This document shows, piece by piece, positions 9,001-17,384 of a stretch of 29,534 nucleotides of DNA. The position numbers were made by a program, and so were the translations under genes. Origin of the DNA: an uncultured Actinomyces sp. (GTDB taxonomy: Bacteria; Actinomycetota; Actinomycetes; Actinomycetales; Actinomycetaceae); the NCBI GenBank assembly GCA_946998115.1, contig CAMPYB010000016.1:1-29534 (forward strand). Direction: 5' to 3'. Each line of letters begins with the position of its first letter. The stretch's first letter is position 1. The notes below the pieces were generated by a model. The model did no database searches, had not been told where the DNA came from, and saw only the letters and a list, made by a program, of their open reading frames with translations.

Positions 9001-10338
9001 TTATATGATACCTTGGTCGATCATTGCATTGGCAACGCGTGTAAATCCTTGAATGTTTGCTCCTAGAACATAGTTGAAAGGATCGTCGAATTCTTCAGCA
9101 GTTTGCATGCAATCATCGTGAATTGTTTTCATTATGTCAGTCAATTTTGCTTCTGCTTTTTCAAATGACCATTTTTCGCGTGAAGCATTTTGTTGCATTT
9201 CTAAGGCTGATGTTGCGACTCCTCCTGCGTTAGAAGCTTTGCCTGGTGCGAATTTTACATTAGCTTTTTTGAATATTTCTATAGCTTCAGGAGTTGATGG
9301 CATATTTGCTCCTTCTGAAACTATTTGTAAACCGTTGTTGACGAGTGCTTTTGCGTCGTCTCCTGTCAACTCGTTTTGAGTGGCGCATGGTAGGGCAACA
9401 TCTGTTGGTACGTTCCAAGGTTTTTGGTTGGAGTAGAATACAGCTTCTGGTCTGCGTGCAACATATTCACTTACTCTTGCGCGTTCCACTTCTTTTATCT
9501 GTTTTAGTAATTGTAAATCTACGCCTTTTTCGTCATGAACAAATCCTGAAGAGTCTGAAAAAGTTACAACTTTTGCTCCTAGTTTTTGCGCTTTTTCTAT
9601 AGCGTAAATTGCAACGTTTCCACTACCTGAAACTGTTACAGTTTTGCCTTCTAAATCTTTATTTTCTGTGTGCAACATTGAATTTGCAAATAATACTGCA
9701 CCATATCCTGTTGCTTCTGTGCGAGCTAGAGATCCGCCCCAATGAATGTTTTTTCCAGTCAACACTCCTGCGTCGAAACGGTTGGTTATTTTGCGATATT
9801 GTCCGAAAAGGTATCCTATTTCGCGTCCTCCTACGCCTATATCACCAGCAGGAACATCGGTATTTTCGCCTATGTGTCTGTATAATTCAGTCATGAATGC
9901 TTGACAAAAACGCATAATTTCACCGTTTGATTTTTTATGTGGGTCGAAATCAGATCCGCCTTTGCCTCCACCTATAGCTTGGTTTGTTAACGCGTTTTTG
10001 AAGATTTGTTCAAAACCTAGGAATTTTATTATGCTGAGATTTACAGTTGGGTGAAATCTAAGTCCTCCTTTGTAAGGTCCTAAAGCGGAATTGAATTCTA
10101 CCCTATATCCTCTGTTTACTTGTACTTTTCCGTTATCATCTACCCATGGAACTCTAAACATTATTTGTCGTTCAGGTTCAGTGATTCTTTCTAATAGTGA
10201 ATCATCAGCATATTCAGGATATTTTTTAAGCAACGGGCTTAGGCTTTCTAAAACTTCAAGTGTTGCTTGTAAATATTCTTTTTCGTAAGGGTTTCGATTC
10301 TTTACTTTTTCGTATACGAGTTCTAGTGTTGGTAACAT
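9001..10338 (-). CDS. gdhA: glutamate dehydrogenase, hexameric GdhA type
   Basis: Reductive amination of 2-oxoglutarate to glutamate, the ammonia-assimilation type, probably NADP-linked. From the ATG at 10338 it has 445 residues, the usual GdhA length. An AAAGGA six bases upstream supports this start over an ATG at 10386 that would add 16 residues. GPYKGGLRFHP, IGGGKGGSDFDP (catalytic Lys region) and PAGDIGVGGREIGYLFGQY are intact. The Rossmann loop VSGSGNVA is followed by a strand ending FSDSSG. It lies 90 bases downstream of nth on the same strand, with a small inverted repeat between, and converges on rlmB. Confidence 0.95.
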   Translation of the reverse strand: MLPTLELVYEKVKNRNPYEKEYLQATLEVLESLSPLLKKYPEYADDSLLERITEPERQIMFRVPWVDDNGKVQVNRGYRVEFNSALGPYKGGLRFHPTVNLSIIKFLGFEQIFKNALTNQAIGGGKGGSDFDPHKKSNGEIMRFCQAFMTELYRHIGENTDVPAGDIGVGGREIGYLFGQYRKITNRFDAGVLTGKNIHWGGSLARTEATGYGAVLFANSMLHTENKDLEGKTVTVSGSGNVAIYAIEKAQKLGAKVVTFSDSSGFVHDEKGVDLQLLKQIKEVERARVSEYVARRPEAVFYSNQKPWNVPTDVALPCATQNELTGDDAKALVNNGLQIVSEGANMPSTPEAIEIFKKANVKFAPGKASNAGGVATSALEMQQNASREKWSFEKAEAKLTDIMKTIHDDCMQTAEEFDDPFNYVLGANIQGFTRVANAMIDQGII

Positions 10339-10380
10339 TTTCCATCCTTTTCTAAACGCTGAAAATATTTTAATAAACAT

Positions 10381-10396
10381 TTGCAATATCCTGCAA
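10381..10396. promoter_or_regulatory. small inverted repeat upstream of gdhA
   Basis: TTGCA-ATATCC-TGCAA, five-base arms with a six-base spacer, lies about 45 bases before the gdhA start. It has operator-like geometry but no recognised regulator. Confidence 0.25.
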
Positions 10397-10428
10397 TAAA
10401 TTTAAATAAAGTTTGCATATTTTTTACC

Positions 10429-11121
10429 TTATAGTTTTGCTTTATCTATCTTTTTTATGTTGAAAGCGGCTTCACAAAGCTGATTTAATGGGCATATTTC
10501 ACAGTGCGCTTTTCGTGCAGTGCAGATTTTTCTACCATGATCGATGAGTCTGTGGCAAGTTATAGTCCAAATTTTAGGATCTAAAAGAGCTGCTAAATCT
10601 TTTTCAACTTTTACAGGATCTTTGTGTTTAGTCCAACCAAGCCTGCGTGCTATTCTTCCGATATGAGTATCGATAGTGAGACCAGGGATAGAGAAGATAT
10701 TTCCCAAAACAACATTAGCTGTTTTCCTGCCTACGCCTGATAATGTAATCAGTTCTTCCATAGTGTTAGGGACTTTGTTGTTGTAATTTTGTACAATTTG
10801 GCTAGCTAGTTTTATTATTCTATCTGTTTTAGTTTTATAAAAACCTATGGGTTTTAAAATGTTTTCTACAACAGTTGATGGTGCATTTGAAAGATCGTTT
10901 GCTGTCGGAAATAAATTGAAAAGTTCAGGTGTGACTTTGTTTACTCGTTCATCAGTTGTTTGAGTAGAAAGAACTGTAGCAACTAAAAGTTGGAAAGCAT
11001 TATTATAATTTAAACTGCATTTAGAATCGGGATAGTGTTCTGCTAATATTTGAACGACTTGCGCTGCTTTATCTTTGGCGATTTTAGTTTTTCTCGGTTT
11101 ATTTTCTTTTTGTTTATGCAT
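10429..11121 (-). CDS. nth: endonuclease III (DNA glycosylase/AP lyase)
   Basis: Base-excision repair enzyme that removes oxidised pyrimidines and nicks the abasic site. The helix-hairpin-helix motif LSGVGRKTANV (127-137) carries the catalytic Lys133, and Asp151 of IDTH is the second catalytic residue. The 4Fe-4S cluster cysteines at 200, 207, 210 and 216 have the exact C-x6-C-x2-C-x5-C spacing. Length is 230 residues with a Lys-rich N-terminus. The ATG lacks a strong ribosome site, but a TATAAT lies 40 bases upstream. In mycobacteria nth also lies near RidA and a class A PBP, as here. Confidence 0.95.
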   Translation of the reverse strand: MHKQKENKPRKTKIAKDKAAQVVQILAEHYPDSKCSLNYNNAFQLLVATVLSTQTTDERVNKVTPELFNLFPTANDLSNAPSTVVENILKPIGFYKTKTDRIIKLASQIVQNYNNKVPNTMEELITLSGVGRKTANVVLGNIFSIPGLTIDTHIGRIARRLGWTKHKDPVKVEKDLAALLDPKIWTITCHRLIDHGRKICTARKAHCEICPLNQLCEAAFNIKKIDKAKL

Positions 11122-11505
11122 GTTAAATTTTTGTAAAATAAATATTTATTGGAGAAATTAATTATAGTTAAGTGTTCTTTAAAAGAATACTTTGAAAATA
11201 ATATTTATTAAAATTTTATAATTATTTTTACATTACATAATGTTTGTTATTTTTAAATCTATGTTTCATAAGTGTTTTGCTTTGTTATTCTTTAAAATTT
11301 CTTTAGCTATTTTTATCATTTAGTAACAAAATCGCATTTTTTGAAGGCGAATAGTGCTTTATTGTTTTTAAATATCATATCTGATCAAGTTATATCTAAA
11401 ATAAAACACAAAAATAGCAGGAAATCATACTTAAACTTTAGATAAACTCAAAAATAAAATAGAATTTATAAAAATAAAAGCATGAAAATCCTGCATCGTT
11501 TAAAA
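11122..11505. other. 384-base gene-free stretch
   Basis: Very AT-rich, with no open frame on either strand that I can support and no tRNA-like fold. It holds the candidate nth promoter, the inverted repeat ACATTA-CA-TAATGT (11230-11243), and a visible change from T-rich to A-rich on the + strand near 11400. In mycobacteria a Crp-type regulator gene lies in this part of the neighbourhood; none is present here. Confidence 0.7.
11161..11187 (-). promoter_or_regulatory. candidate nth promoter with palindrome
   Basis: On the minus strand a perfect TATAAT (11166-11161) lies 40 bases before the nth start. Just upstream of it is an inverted repeat TTCTTT-A-AAAGAA (11175-11187), placed where the -10/-35 spacer would be. 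No good -35 is seen. The palindrome could be an operator. Confidence 0.35.
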
Positions 11506-12000
11506 TTATTTTATAGAAAAAATAACTTCAACTTCTACTGGTGAATTTTTAGGTAGGCAAGCTACGCCGACAGCACTACGAGCGTGAGCTCTGCCGAAAA
11601 GTTCGCCAAAGAAATCAGAAGCGCCATTTAAAACAGTAGCTTGCTGATCATAATCTAATCCGCTATTTACAAAACCTGTTACTTTAATTACATCGCGAAT
11701 CGAATCTAAACCGACGAGATTAGCTGCTGCTGCAAGCGCATTCAAAGCGCATTGTTTAGCGCAATCGTAAGCTTGCTCAGTAGATACGTCAACACCTACT
11801 TTACCTACAGCAACGAAATTACCGTCAGCTACAGGCAATTGACCTGAAGTATAAACAGTGTGGCCAAAACAAACAGCAGGAGTATAAGAAGCTAATGGAG
11901 GCACTACTTCTGGTAGTGTCAAACCCATAGCAGTCAAACGTTCAGAAATAGTTGGTTCTGAAACGGAAGAACAACCACAATTACTTTTCTTACATGGCAT
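11506..12000 (-). CDS. RidA-family (YjgF/YER057c/UK114) protein
   Basis: Predicted small trimeric enamine/imine deaminase-like protein of the RidA superfamily. The 164-residue sequence has the actinobacterial long-form arrangement: ERLTAMGLTLPEV, then VYTSGQLPVADG, GKVGVDVSTEQAYDCAKQCALNALAAA, VIKVTGFVNS and a C-terminal ARSAVGVACLPKNSPVEVEV. The conserved Arg of canonical RidA is at ARSAVGV. A Cys-rich N-terminus (CKKSNCGC) is unusual and might bind metal or be processed. Its start overlaps by eleven bases the 3' end of the DUF4177-like gene, so the two are probably translationally coupled. Substrate unknown. Confidence 0.88.
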   Translation of the reverse strand: MPCKKSNCGCSSVSEPTISERLTAMGLTLPEVVPPLASYTPAVCFGHTVYTSGQLPVADGNFVAVGKVGVDVSTEQAYDCAKQCALNALAAAANLVGLDSIRDVIKVTGFVNSGLDYDQQATVLNGASDFFGELFGRAHARSAVGVACLPKNSPVEVEVIFSIK

Positions 12001-12157
12001 CAGATTTTTCTCTTTTCATATAGGCGATTAAACTATCAGTACCTTCAGGACCAGGTACGACTTGGACTAATTCATAACCTTGATTGCCCCACTGATCTAA
12101 AATAGCTTTAGTAGAGTGTATCAGCAAAGGCACTGTAACATATTCCCATTTCTTCAT
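11990..12157 (-). CDS. small DUF4177-like protein
   Basis: A 55-residue protein beginning MKKWEYVTVPLL and continuing ILDQWGNQGYELVQVV then PGPEGTDSLIAYMKR. This K-W-E-Y, G-W/Y-E-L-V pattern is that of DUF4177, and a similar tiny gene lies directly upstream of the RidA gene in mycobacteria (from memory). Function is unknown. Its stop codon lies within the first codons of the RidA gene, indicating co-translation. The ATG at 12157 has no strong ribosome site. Identification rests on sequence pattern plus conserved adjacency. Confidence 0.85.
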   Translation of the reverse strand: MKKWEYVTVPLLIHSTKAILDQWGNQGYELVQVVPGPEGTDSLIAYMKREKSDAM

Positions 12158-12373
12158 AAGAAAATAATAACAAAAATAAACTTATAAAACAGGAAATATT
12201 GCAAATAGTAGCTAGAATAAAAATAAAGTTTAAAGAAGATAAGAAATTGAGAAATGTTGTTTGTAAATAAAACTGTGAGCTTGTCATTTTATGATGTAAG
12301 TTTAATGTTGATTTTTCTGCTTTTTATTTCCCTTTAGGTAACTATTGCTACACAAATTTGTCTTACGACTGAT

Positions 12374-12400
12374 TTTCCATATAAACTAGTCTAGAATACA
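12374..12400 (+). promoter_or_regulatory. shared promoter-like element upstream of ponA
   Basis: Closely matches the 4106-4132 element (CATATA, ACTAG, CTAG in the same spacing). It contains TAGAAT at 12392-12397, a good -10, 21 bases before the ponA ATG. No clear -35. Confidence 0.4.
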
Positions 12401-12418
12401 TATAAAATAAGGTGGCGT

Positions 12419-14611
12419 ATGCGTGGGCAAAAAAGTTCTGTAATTTTTAAATTCTTTATAACATCTATAGCTATAGGATTATGTGTAACTGTATTGTACT
12501 TACCTATAGTGGCAATGGGAGTTTTTGGGGTAAAAGCTACTACTGTACTTGCTCATAATTTGTCTGAGGAATTAAAAATTTTACCGCCGAGTCAGCAATC
12601 AGTTATATTAGCGGCAGATGGTTCACAAATTGCTACATTTTATTCTGAAAATCGTATAGTTGTGCCTTTGAATAAAATATCGAAAAATATACAGAACGCG
12701 GTAGTTGCAATTGAAGATAAACGTTTTTATAAACACAAAGGTGTGGATTTAGAAAGCGTAGGCAGAGCGTTAATTCGTAATATATTTACTAATACTGTAG
12801 AAGGCGCGTCGACCCTAACTCAACAATATGTGAAAAATTCTCTATTAGAAACAGCATTGCAAAAAGGTGATGAGATAGCCGCTAAAAAAGCTATAGAGCC
12901 GACAATTGTCAGAAAATTAAAAGAAGCTAAATATGCGATAGCGATAGAGAAAAAACTATCTAAAAAACAAATTTTGCAAGGCTATTTAAACATTGCGCCG
13001 TTCGGAGCTAAAGTTTATGGAGTGGAAGCTGCTAGCAGATATTATTTTGGACATTCAGCTAAAGATTTGTCTGTTGATGAAAGTGCGCTTTTAGCTGGAA
13101 TAACGCAGTCTCCGATAACTTATGATCCAGTAAAAAACCCTGAAAATGCTAAACGTAGACAAAATATGGTTGCAAAAGTAATGTTGGATCAAAGGAAAAT
13201 TTCAAAAGATGATTATGAGCGTATAGTCAACACTCCTATAGAAAAATTGTTAAAAATTACTGAAAATCCGCAAGGGTGTGCAACGGCAGGAAATGCATCA
13301 TACTTTTGTTCATATGTTGTAAATGAAATTTCAAAACTTAAATCATTAGGAAAAACTCAGGCTGATCGTAGAGCTTTGCTGTTGCGTGGTGGATTGACGA
13401 TAAAAACGACTTTGGATCCTAAAAAGCAGGATGAGGCTTTCAACTCATTGACATCTGTAATGCCTGTGAATGGTTCATCTAACGTTAAGGGAGCAGTTAC
13501 TTCTGTGGAGCCTGGTACAGGTCATATAGTTGCAATGGCGCAAAATACTAATTGGGGTGTGCCTACGCAAAAAGATCCAACTGCTACACAAGTGTCTTTT
13601 AACGTTGATCAGGAGCACGGAGGCGGATATGGTAAGCAGACTGGTTCTACTTTTAAAATATTCACTCTTGCTGAGTGGTTTAAAAATGGACATGATGCGC
13701 AGGAAGTCGTAGGTGGTAAGTATTTTTATAGTGGCAGTCAATGGAATATTCCTTGTTCACCTGAAAATGCGGTAGATTATTCTTTTGAAGATTTCGTTGG
13801 AAAATCAGTAAAACCTCAAACTGTGTTGAAAGGAACGCAACAGTCGTTAAACTCTGTTTATATGGCTATGGCTCAGAAAATGAATTTGTGCGAAATCACG
13901 AAACTTGCTACAAATGTTGGAGTGGAGCATGGAGATAAAAAGCCGATTTCAACTAATCCTTCAGCTGTTTTAGGATCTAATGATGTTCCGCCTCTAAATA
14001 TGACTAATGCTTTTGCGTCATTTGGTGCGAGGGGAAAATATTGCAAACCCAAAGCTGTTTTGGAGATTGTAAAGCAAGACGGAACTACTATTTATAAAGA
14101 TAGAAATGATTGCAAACAGGTTATAGATTCTTCTGTTGCTGATAAAGTTAACATGGTTTTGAATAGTACTTGGCGCACGTATTCTGCACCTTTATCACGT
14201 CAAGCTGCTGCGAAAACTGGTACAACTGATGATGGTACTAATTTGTGGTTTATAGGCTATACTCCTAATTTAGCTACTACTGTTTGGATTGGTCATTCTG
14301 AAGGTGATATTCCTGTTAGGAATGTTACTATAGGTGGTGTTTATTATCCTTTTGTGTATGGTGAAACTATAGGTTCAAAAATATGGAGTAGTTATATGAA
14401 TCGCGCTTTAGCTGGTATGCCAGTTATAGATTTTGTGCAAGCAAATATTGGTATAGCTAAAGTTGGTGAACATGATGATGAAGAAAGAAAAGATGACAGG
14501 GATGATGATTCGCGTCCAGAAGAAGAGCATGGCAGAAAAGTTGATTTAAATGATCCTCGCTATTCGCATCTTCCGCCTCCTCCGCCGGGATATGAATATG
14601 TTTTTGAATAA
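12419..14611 (+). CDS. class A penicillin-binding protein (bifunctional transglycosylase/transpeptidase)
   Basis: Polymerises and cross-links peptidoglycan at the outer face of the membrane. A single N-terminal membrane anchor spans about residues 10-35. The GT51 domain shows AIEDKRFYKHKG (catalytic Glu99) and GASTLTQQYVKN (129-140). The transpeptidase domain has the SxxK nucleophile STFK at 410-413, SLN at 476-478 and KTGTT starting at Lys599. It ends in a very charged Asp/Glu/Arg tail and a proline-rich DPRYSHLPPPPPGYEY; no PASTA domain is present, unlike mycobacterial PonA2. ATG at 12419 has AAGGTGG upstream. It is followed by the metallophosphoesterase gene, as in other actinobacteria. 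Confidence 0.96.
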   Translation: MRGQKSSVIFKFFITSIAIGLCVTVLYLPIVAMGVFGVKATTVLAHNLSEELKILPPSQQSVILAADGSQIATFYSENRIVVPLNKISKNIQNAVVAIEDKRFYKHKGVDLESVGRALIRNIFTNTVEGASTLTQQYVKNSLLETALQKGDEIAAKKAIEPTIVRKLKEAKYAIAIEKKLSKKQILQGYLNIAPFGAKVYGVEAASRYYFGHSAKDLSVDESALLAGITQSPITYDPVKNPENAKRRQNMVAKVMLDQRKISKDDYERIVNTPIEKLLKITENPQGCATAGNASYFCSYVVNEISKLKSLGKTQADRRALLLRGGLTIKTTLDPKKQDEAFNSLTSVMPVNGSSNVKGAVTSVEPGTGHIVAMAQNTNWGVPTQKDPTATQVSFNVDQEHGGGYGKQTGSTFKIFTLAEWFKNGHDAQEVVGGKYFYSGSQWNIPCSPENAVDYSFEDFVGKSVKPQTVLKGTQQSLNSVYMAMAQKMNLCEITKLATNVGVEHGDKKPISTNPSAVLGSNDVPPLNMTNAFASFGARGKYCKPKAVLEIVKQDGTTIYKDRNDCKQVIDSSVADKVNMVLNSTWRTYSAPLSRQAAAKTGTTDDGTNLWFIGYTPNLATTVWIGHSEGDIPVRNVTIGGVYYPFVYGETIGSKIWSSYMNRALAGMPVIDFVQANIGIAKVGEHDDEERKDDRDDDSRPEEEHGRKVDLNDPRYSHLPPPPPGYEYVFE

Positions 14612-14673
14612 AAAGTATGTTAAATAGTTGAATTATTGTAAATAAATGATTGTTTTTTGTTTATGGAGTCGGT

Positions 14674-15837
14674 GTGAAATCAAATTGTTTTTCCAAAGTT
14701 TTTAAAACTGGTATGTGTGCTTGTGTTTTAGGTGCTTGTTCTTTCGGCTGGTCCTTATATGAGACTAAGCATCCTAAAGTGCGTGAGTATGATTTAAATA
14801 TTTTACCTGAGGATGCTGATCCTGTGCGTGTGTTACATATTTCAGATTTGCACTATAGGGGAGAAAAATCTAAATGGTTAGCCAATTGGTTTAAAAAATT
14901 AGATATATCAAATATAGATTTTGTTATTTCTACAGGCGATCATATGGGTGCTGACAATGTAAAAAATGATGTTGTAAATATGTTGGAAAAATGCTTGTCA
15001 AAGCCTGGAGCTTTTGTTTTTGGCTCTAATGATTATTATGGTCCTAAAAAGAAAAATCCTTTTAAATATTTTTGGTCAAAGTCTCCTGTAAATTCAAATG
15101 CGACTGATGGCAATTATTTTATGAATAAAGTAGCGGTAAAAAATAAAACTCCTAATGTGATTTTAGATTCGCAAGGATTAGCTGATTCTTTGGTATCTAA
15201 AGGTTGGGTAAATTTAAATAATTCTTGCGCTTGCATAGATTTACCTCAAGGTAGAATTGAGCTTATAGGTTTGGATGACCCGCATATTAGTCGTGACTGT
15301 TTTCCTGATATAACTAAGTTATCTGAAATAGATAGCTGTGAAAATATAAATTCAAAAGAATTGTCTGTCGACCCTTGTGAAAAGTTGAATAATGAAAATA
15401 TGGGCGATAATTCGCTAATCGACAGTGATAATCTTGCACATGATAATGTTTCACGTGAAACGCCACGCAAAATATTGGCGCGTATTGGTGTTGCGCACGC
15501 TCCATATCTTTCTGTGATTTCTAAATTCGCAAAAGCGGGTTGTGCTCTTTCTTGTTTTGGGCATACACATGGAGGGCAACTTTGTGTGCCATTTTTTGGG
15601 GCTTTAGTTTCTAATTGTGATTTGCCTCCAGTTTTCGCTAGTGGAATGTTTAGTCTTCGTGAAATTTTCAGTTACGTTAATTTTCTTGGCTTGTCTTCGG
15701 TTGATTTTGCGAAAAAATTAGAAAATAAAAATGGTTTTGTGAGTATTAGTGCGGGTCTAGGTGTTGCTCCAATGCTTCCTTTGCGTTTTGCTTGTAGGCC
15801 AGAAGTGTCTGTAATAAACTTATGCCCTAAAAAATAA
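14674..15837 (+). CDS. membrane-anchored metallophosphoesterase with parS-bearing insert
   Basis: Calcineurin-like phosphoesterase with an N-terminal hydrophobic anchor (residues ~8-25). Metal-binding motifs are intact in order: HISDLH, STGDHMG, GSNDYYGPKKKNP (the actinobacterial form of GNHD), GVAHAPY and FGHTHGGQL. Substrate unknown. The start is placed at GTG 14674, which has GGAG five bases upstream; a TTG at 14650 would add eight residues without a ribosome site. From there it is 387 residues, longer than usual because of a hydrophilic low-complexity insert between DDPHISRD and RIGVAHAP. The perfect parS palindrome at 15448 lies in this insert, encoding V-S-R-E-T. It follows ponA and precedes tRNA-Pro. 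Confidence 0.9.
   Translation: MKSNCFSKVFKTGMCACVLGACSFGWSLYETKHPKVREYDLNILPEDADPVRVLHISDLHYRGEKSKWLANWFKKLDISNIDFVISTGDHMGADNVKNDVVNMLEKCLSKPGAFVFGSNDYYGPKKKNPFKYFWSKSPVNSNATDGNYFMNKVAVKNKTPNVILDSQGLADSLVSKGWVNLNNSCACIDLPQGRIELIGLDDPHISRDCFPDITKLSEIDSCENINSKELSVDPCEKLNNENMGDNSLIDSDNLAHDNVSRETPRKILARIGVAHAPYLSVISKFAKAGCALSCFGHTHGGQLCVPFFGALVSNCDLPPVFASGMFSLREIFSYVNFLGLSSVDFAKKLENKNGFVSISAGLGVAPMLPLRFACRPEVSVINLCPKK
15448..15461. other. parS centromere site (perfect)
   Basis: GTTTCACGTGAAAC is the exact 14-base ParB-binding palindrome. It sits inside the variable insert of the metallophosphoesterase gene. parS sites cluster around the replication origin in most bacteria, so this suggests an origin-proximal position. 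No parA or parB lies in the window. Confidence 0.85.
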
Positions 15838-15860
15838 TATCTATATAATTGTAATTGTGT

Positions 15861-15866
15861 TATACT
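15861..15866 (+). promoter_or_regulatory. possible -10 of tRNA-Pro
   Basis: TATACT lies about 60 bases before the tRNA, just after the end of the metallophosphoesterase gene. No convincing -35 is seen at normal spacing. Confidence 0.35.
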
Positions 15867-15927
15867 CTTTATGTTTGTTGGCTGAAAAGTGAACAATTTA
15901 AAGTTTGTGTTTTCTTTGTTGCATTTT

Positions 15928-16004
<77 letters not shown>

Positions 16005-16236
16005 GTATGTAAATAATGGTTATATTTTATTGTTTTGTAATAATTATTTTAGGTTTATTATTTGTTTTTACGATCGTCTTTACTGAGTGAAATAAGAATT
16101 TACAATAATATTTTATATATTTCTATATGAGATATTTATTTAGTTATGTGATAATTCTTTCTTTTGAATTTTGTGTAAATAATGTTTATTTTGCGGTGTT
16201 ATTATTGTTACGTAATTGTTTTTGGAAGGAATTGTT

Positions 16237-17286
16237 ATGGGAACTGTTGTTAAAGCTTTAATGAAAGATAGTCCTGATGGTAAGTTTTATGTTGGCGAAT
16301 TGAAACGTCGTGATTTGCGTGAAGATGATGTTTATATTGATATAAAAGCGGCTGGTGTGTGCCATAGTGATATTCATACGATTCGTGGTGAATGGGGAGA
16401 TACTCATTATCCGTTAACTGTAGGACATGAGATAGCTGGTGTTGTAACTAAGGTAGGATCAGCTGTTAAAAATTTTTCAGTCGGTGATCGAGTTGGCGTT
16501 GGTTGTTTAGTATATGGTTGTGGAACTTGTGAATTTTGTAAAGCTGGTAGGCAGCAGTTTTGCTCTGTGAAACGAGTTGGAACATATAACGCTGTAGATG
16601 TTGATGATACTATAACGCAAGGGGGATATGCTCAGGGTATTGTTGTAAATGAACGATCTGTTCTACATTTGCCTGATAGTATCGATTTTGATCAGGCGGC
16701 TCCTTTGTTGTGTGCTGGTATAACTACTTATTCGCCTTTGATCGATTGGAAAGTAAAGGCTGGAGATAAAGTTGCTGTTATGGGACTAGGCGGTTTGGGC
16801 CATATGGGTGTTCAAATCGCAGCCGCATTGGGAGCAGAGGTTACAGTTTTGTCTCGTTCTATGCGTAAGGCAGATTTGGCTAAAAAGTTAGGAGCTAAGG
16901 AAACTTTAGTAACTAGCGAAGAAGGTTTTTTCGACAAGCATAAAGGTGAATTTGATTTTATTTTAAATACCATTAGTGCAGATATTGATATAGATTCTTA
17001 TATTAAACTTTTGCGTCCTCAAGGTGTGATGTGTGTTGTAGGTTTGCCTAGTAATTCACAAAAACTTAACTTTATTTCGCTTGTAATGGGAAACAAGGTT
17101 TTAGCAGGATCTAATATTGGTGGTATTGAGCAAACACAAGAAATGCTTAATTTCTGCGCTAAGCATGGAATAAAACCTATGATTGAAAAGATTGGTATAG
17201 ATTATATTGATACTGCATATGAGCGAGTTGTCAAAGGTGATGTAATGTTCCGTTTTGTTATTGATACATCAACTTTTGATAAGTAA
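16237..17286 (+). CDS. zinc-dependent alcohol dehydrogenase (MDR superfamily, cinnamyl-alcohol-dehydrogenase-like)
   Basis: Medium-chain dehydrogenase/reductase of 349 residues. Catalytic zinc ligands are the Cys of AGVCHSDIH, the His of GHE and the Cys of LLCAG. The structural zinc lobe GCGTCEFCKAGRQQFC has the C-x2-C-x2-C-x7-C spacing. The Rossmann motif GLGGLGHMG is followed by VLSRSMRK; Ser in place of an acidic residue at the end of the second strand suggests NADP(H). It probably reduces aldehydes or oxidises primary alcohols; exact substrate unknown. The start is ATG 16237 with GGAAGGA six bases upstream. A strong hairpin follows the stop. Confidence 0.93.
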   Translation: MGTVVKALMKDSPDGKFYVGELKRRDLREDDVYIDIKAAGVCHSDIHTIRGEWGDTHYPLTVGHEIAGVVTKVGSAVKNFSVGDRVGVGCLVYGCGTCEFCKAGRQQFCSVKRVGTYNAVDVDDTITQGGYAQGIVVNERSVLHLPDSIDFDQAAPLLCAGITTYSPLIDWKVKAGDKVAVMGLGGLGHMGVQIAAALGAEVTVLSRSMRKADLAKKLGAKETLVTSEEGFFDKHKGEFDFILNTISADIDIDSYIKLLRPQGVMCVVGLPSNSQKLNFISLVMGNKVLAGSNIGGIEQTQEMLNFCAKHGIKPMIEKIGIDYIDTAYERVVKGDVMFRFVIDTSTFDK

Positions 17287-17305
17287 ATAAATCATAATTA
17301 TTGGT

Positions 17306-17345
17306 AGGGGGTGCATTTGTGCGCCCCCTTTAATTGTTGTTTGTA
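17306..17345. terminator. rho-independent terminator, alcohol dehydrogenase / tad operon
   Basis: AGGGGGTGC (17306-17314) pairs with GCGCCCCCT (17321-17329), including one T-G pair, around a six-base ATTTGT loop. A T-rich tail follows on the + strand. It lies between convergent transcription units and may serve both. Confidence 0.85.
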
Positions 17346-17384
17346 TAAGTATTTTAATATAATTTTATTGAAATTTGTATATTC

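Noticed and set aside
9134..10288. Several plus-strand open frames of 65-95 codons opposite gdhA
   Set aside because: They are antisense shadows of the well-supported glutamate dehydrogenase gene and encode no recognisable motif.
10336..10386. Longer gdhA start at 10386
   Set aside because: It adds 16 residues not expected in the family, while ATG 10338 has AAAGGA at ideal spacing and gives the normal length.
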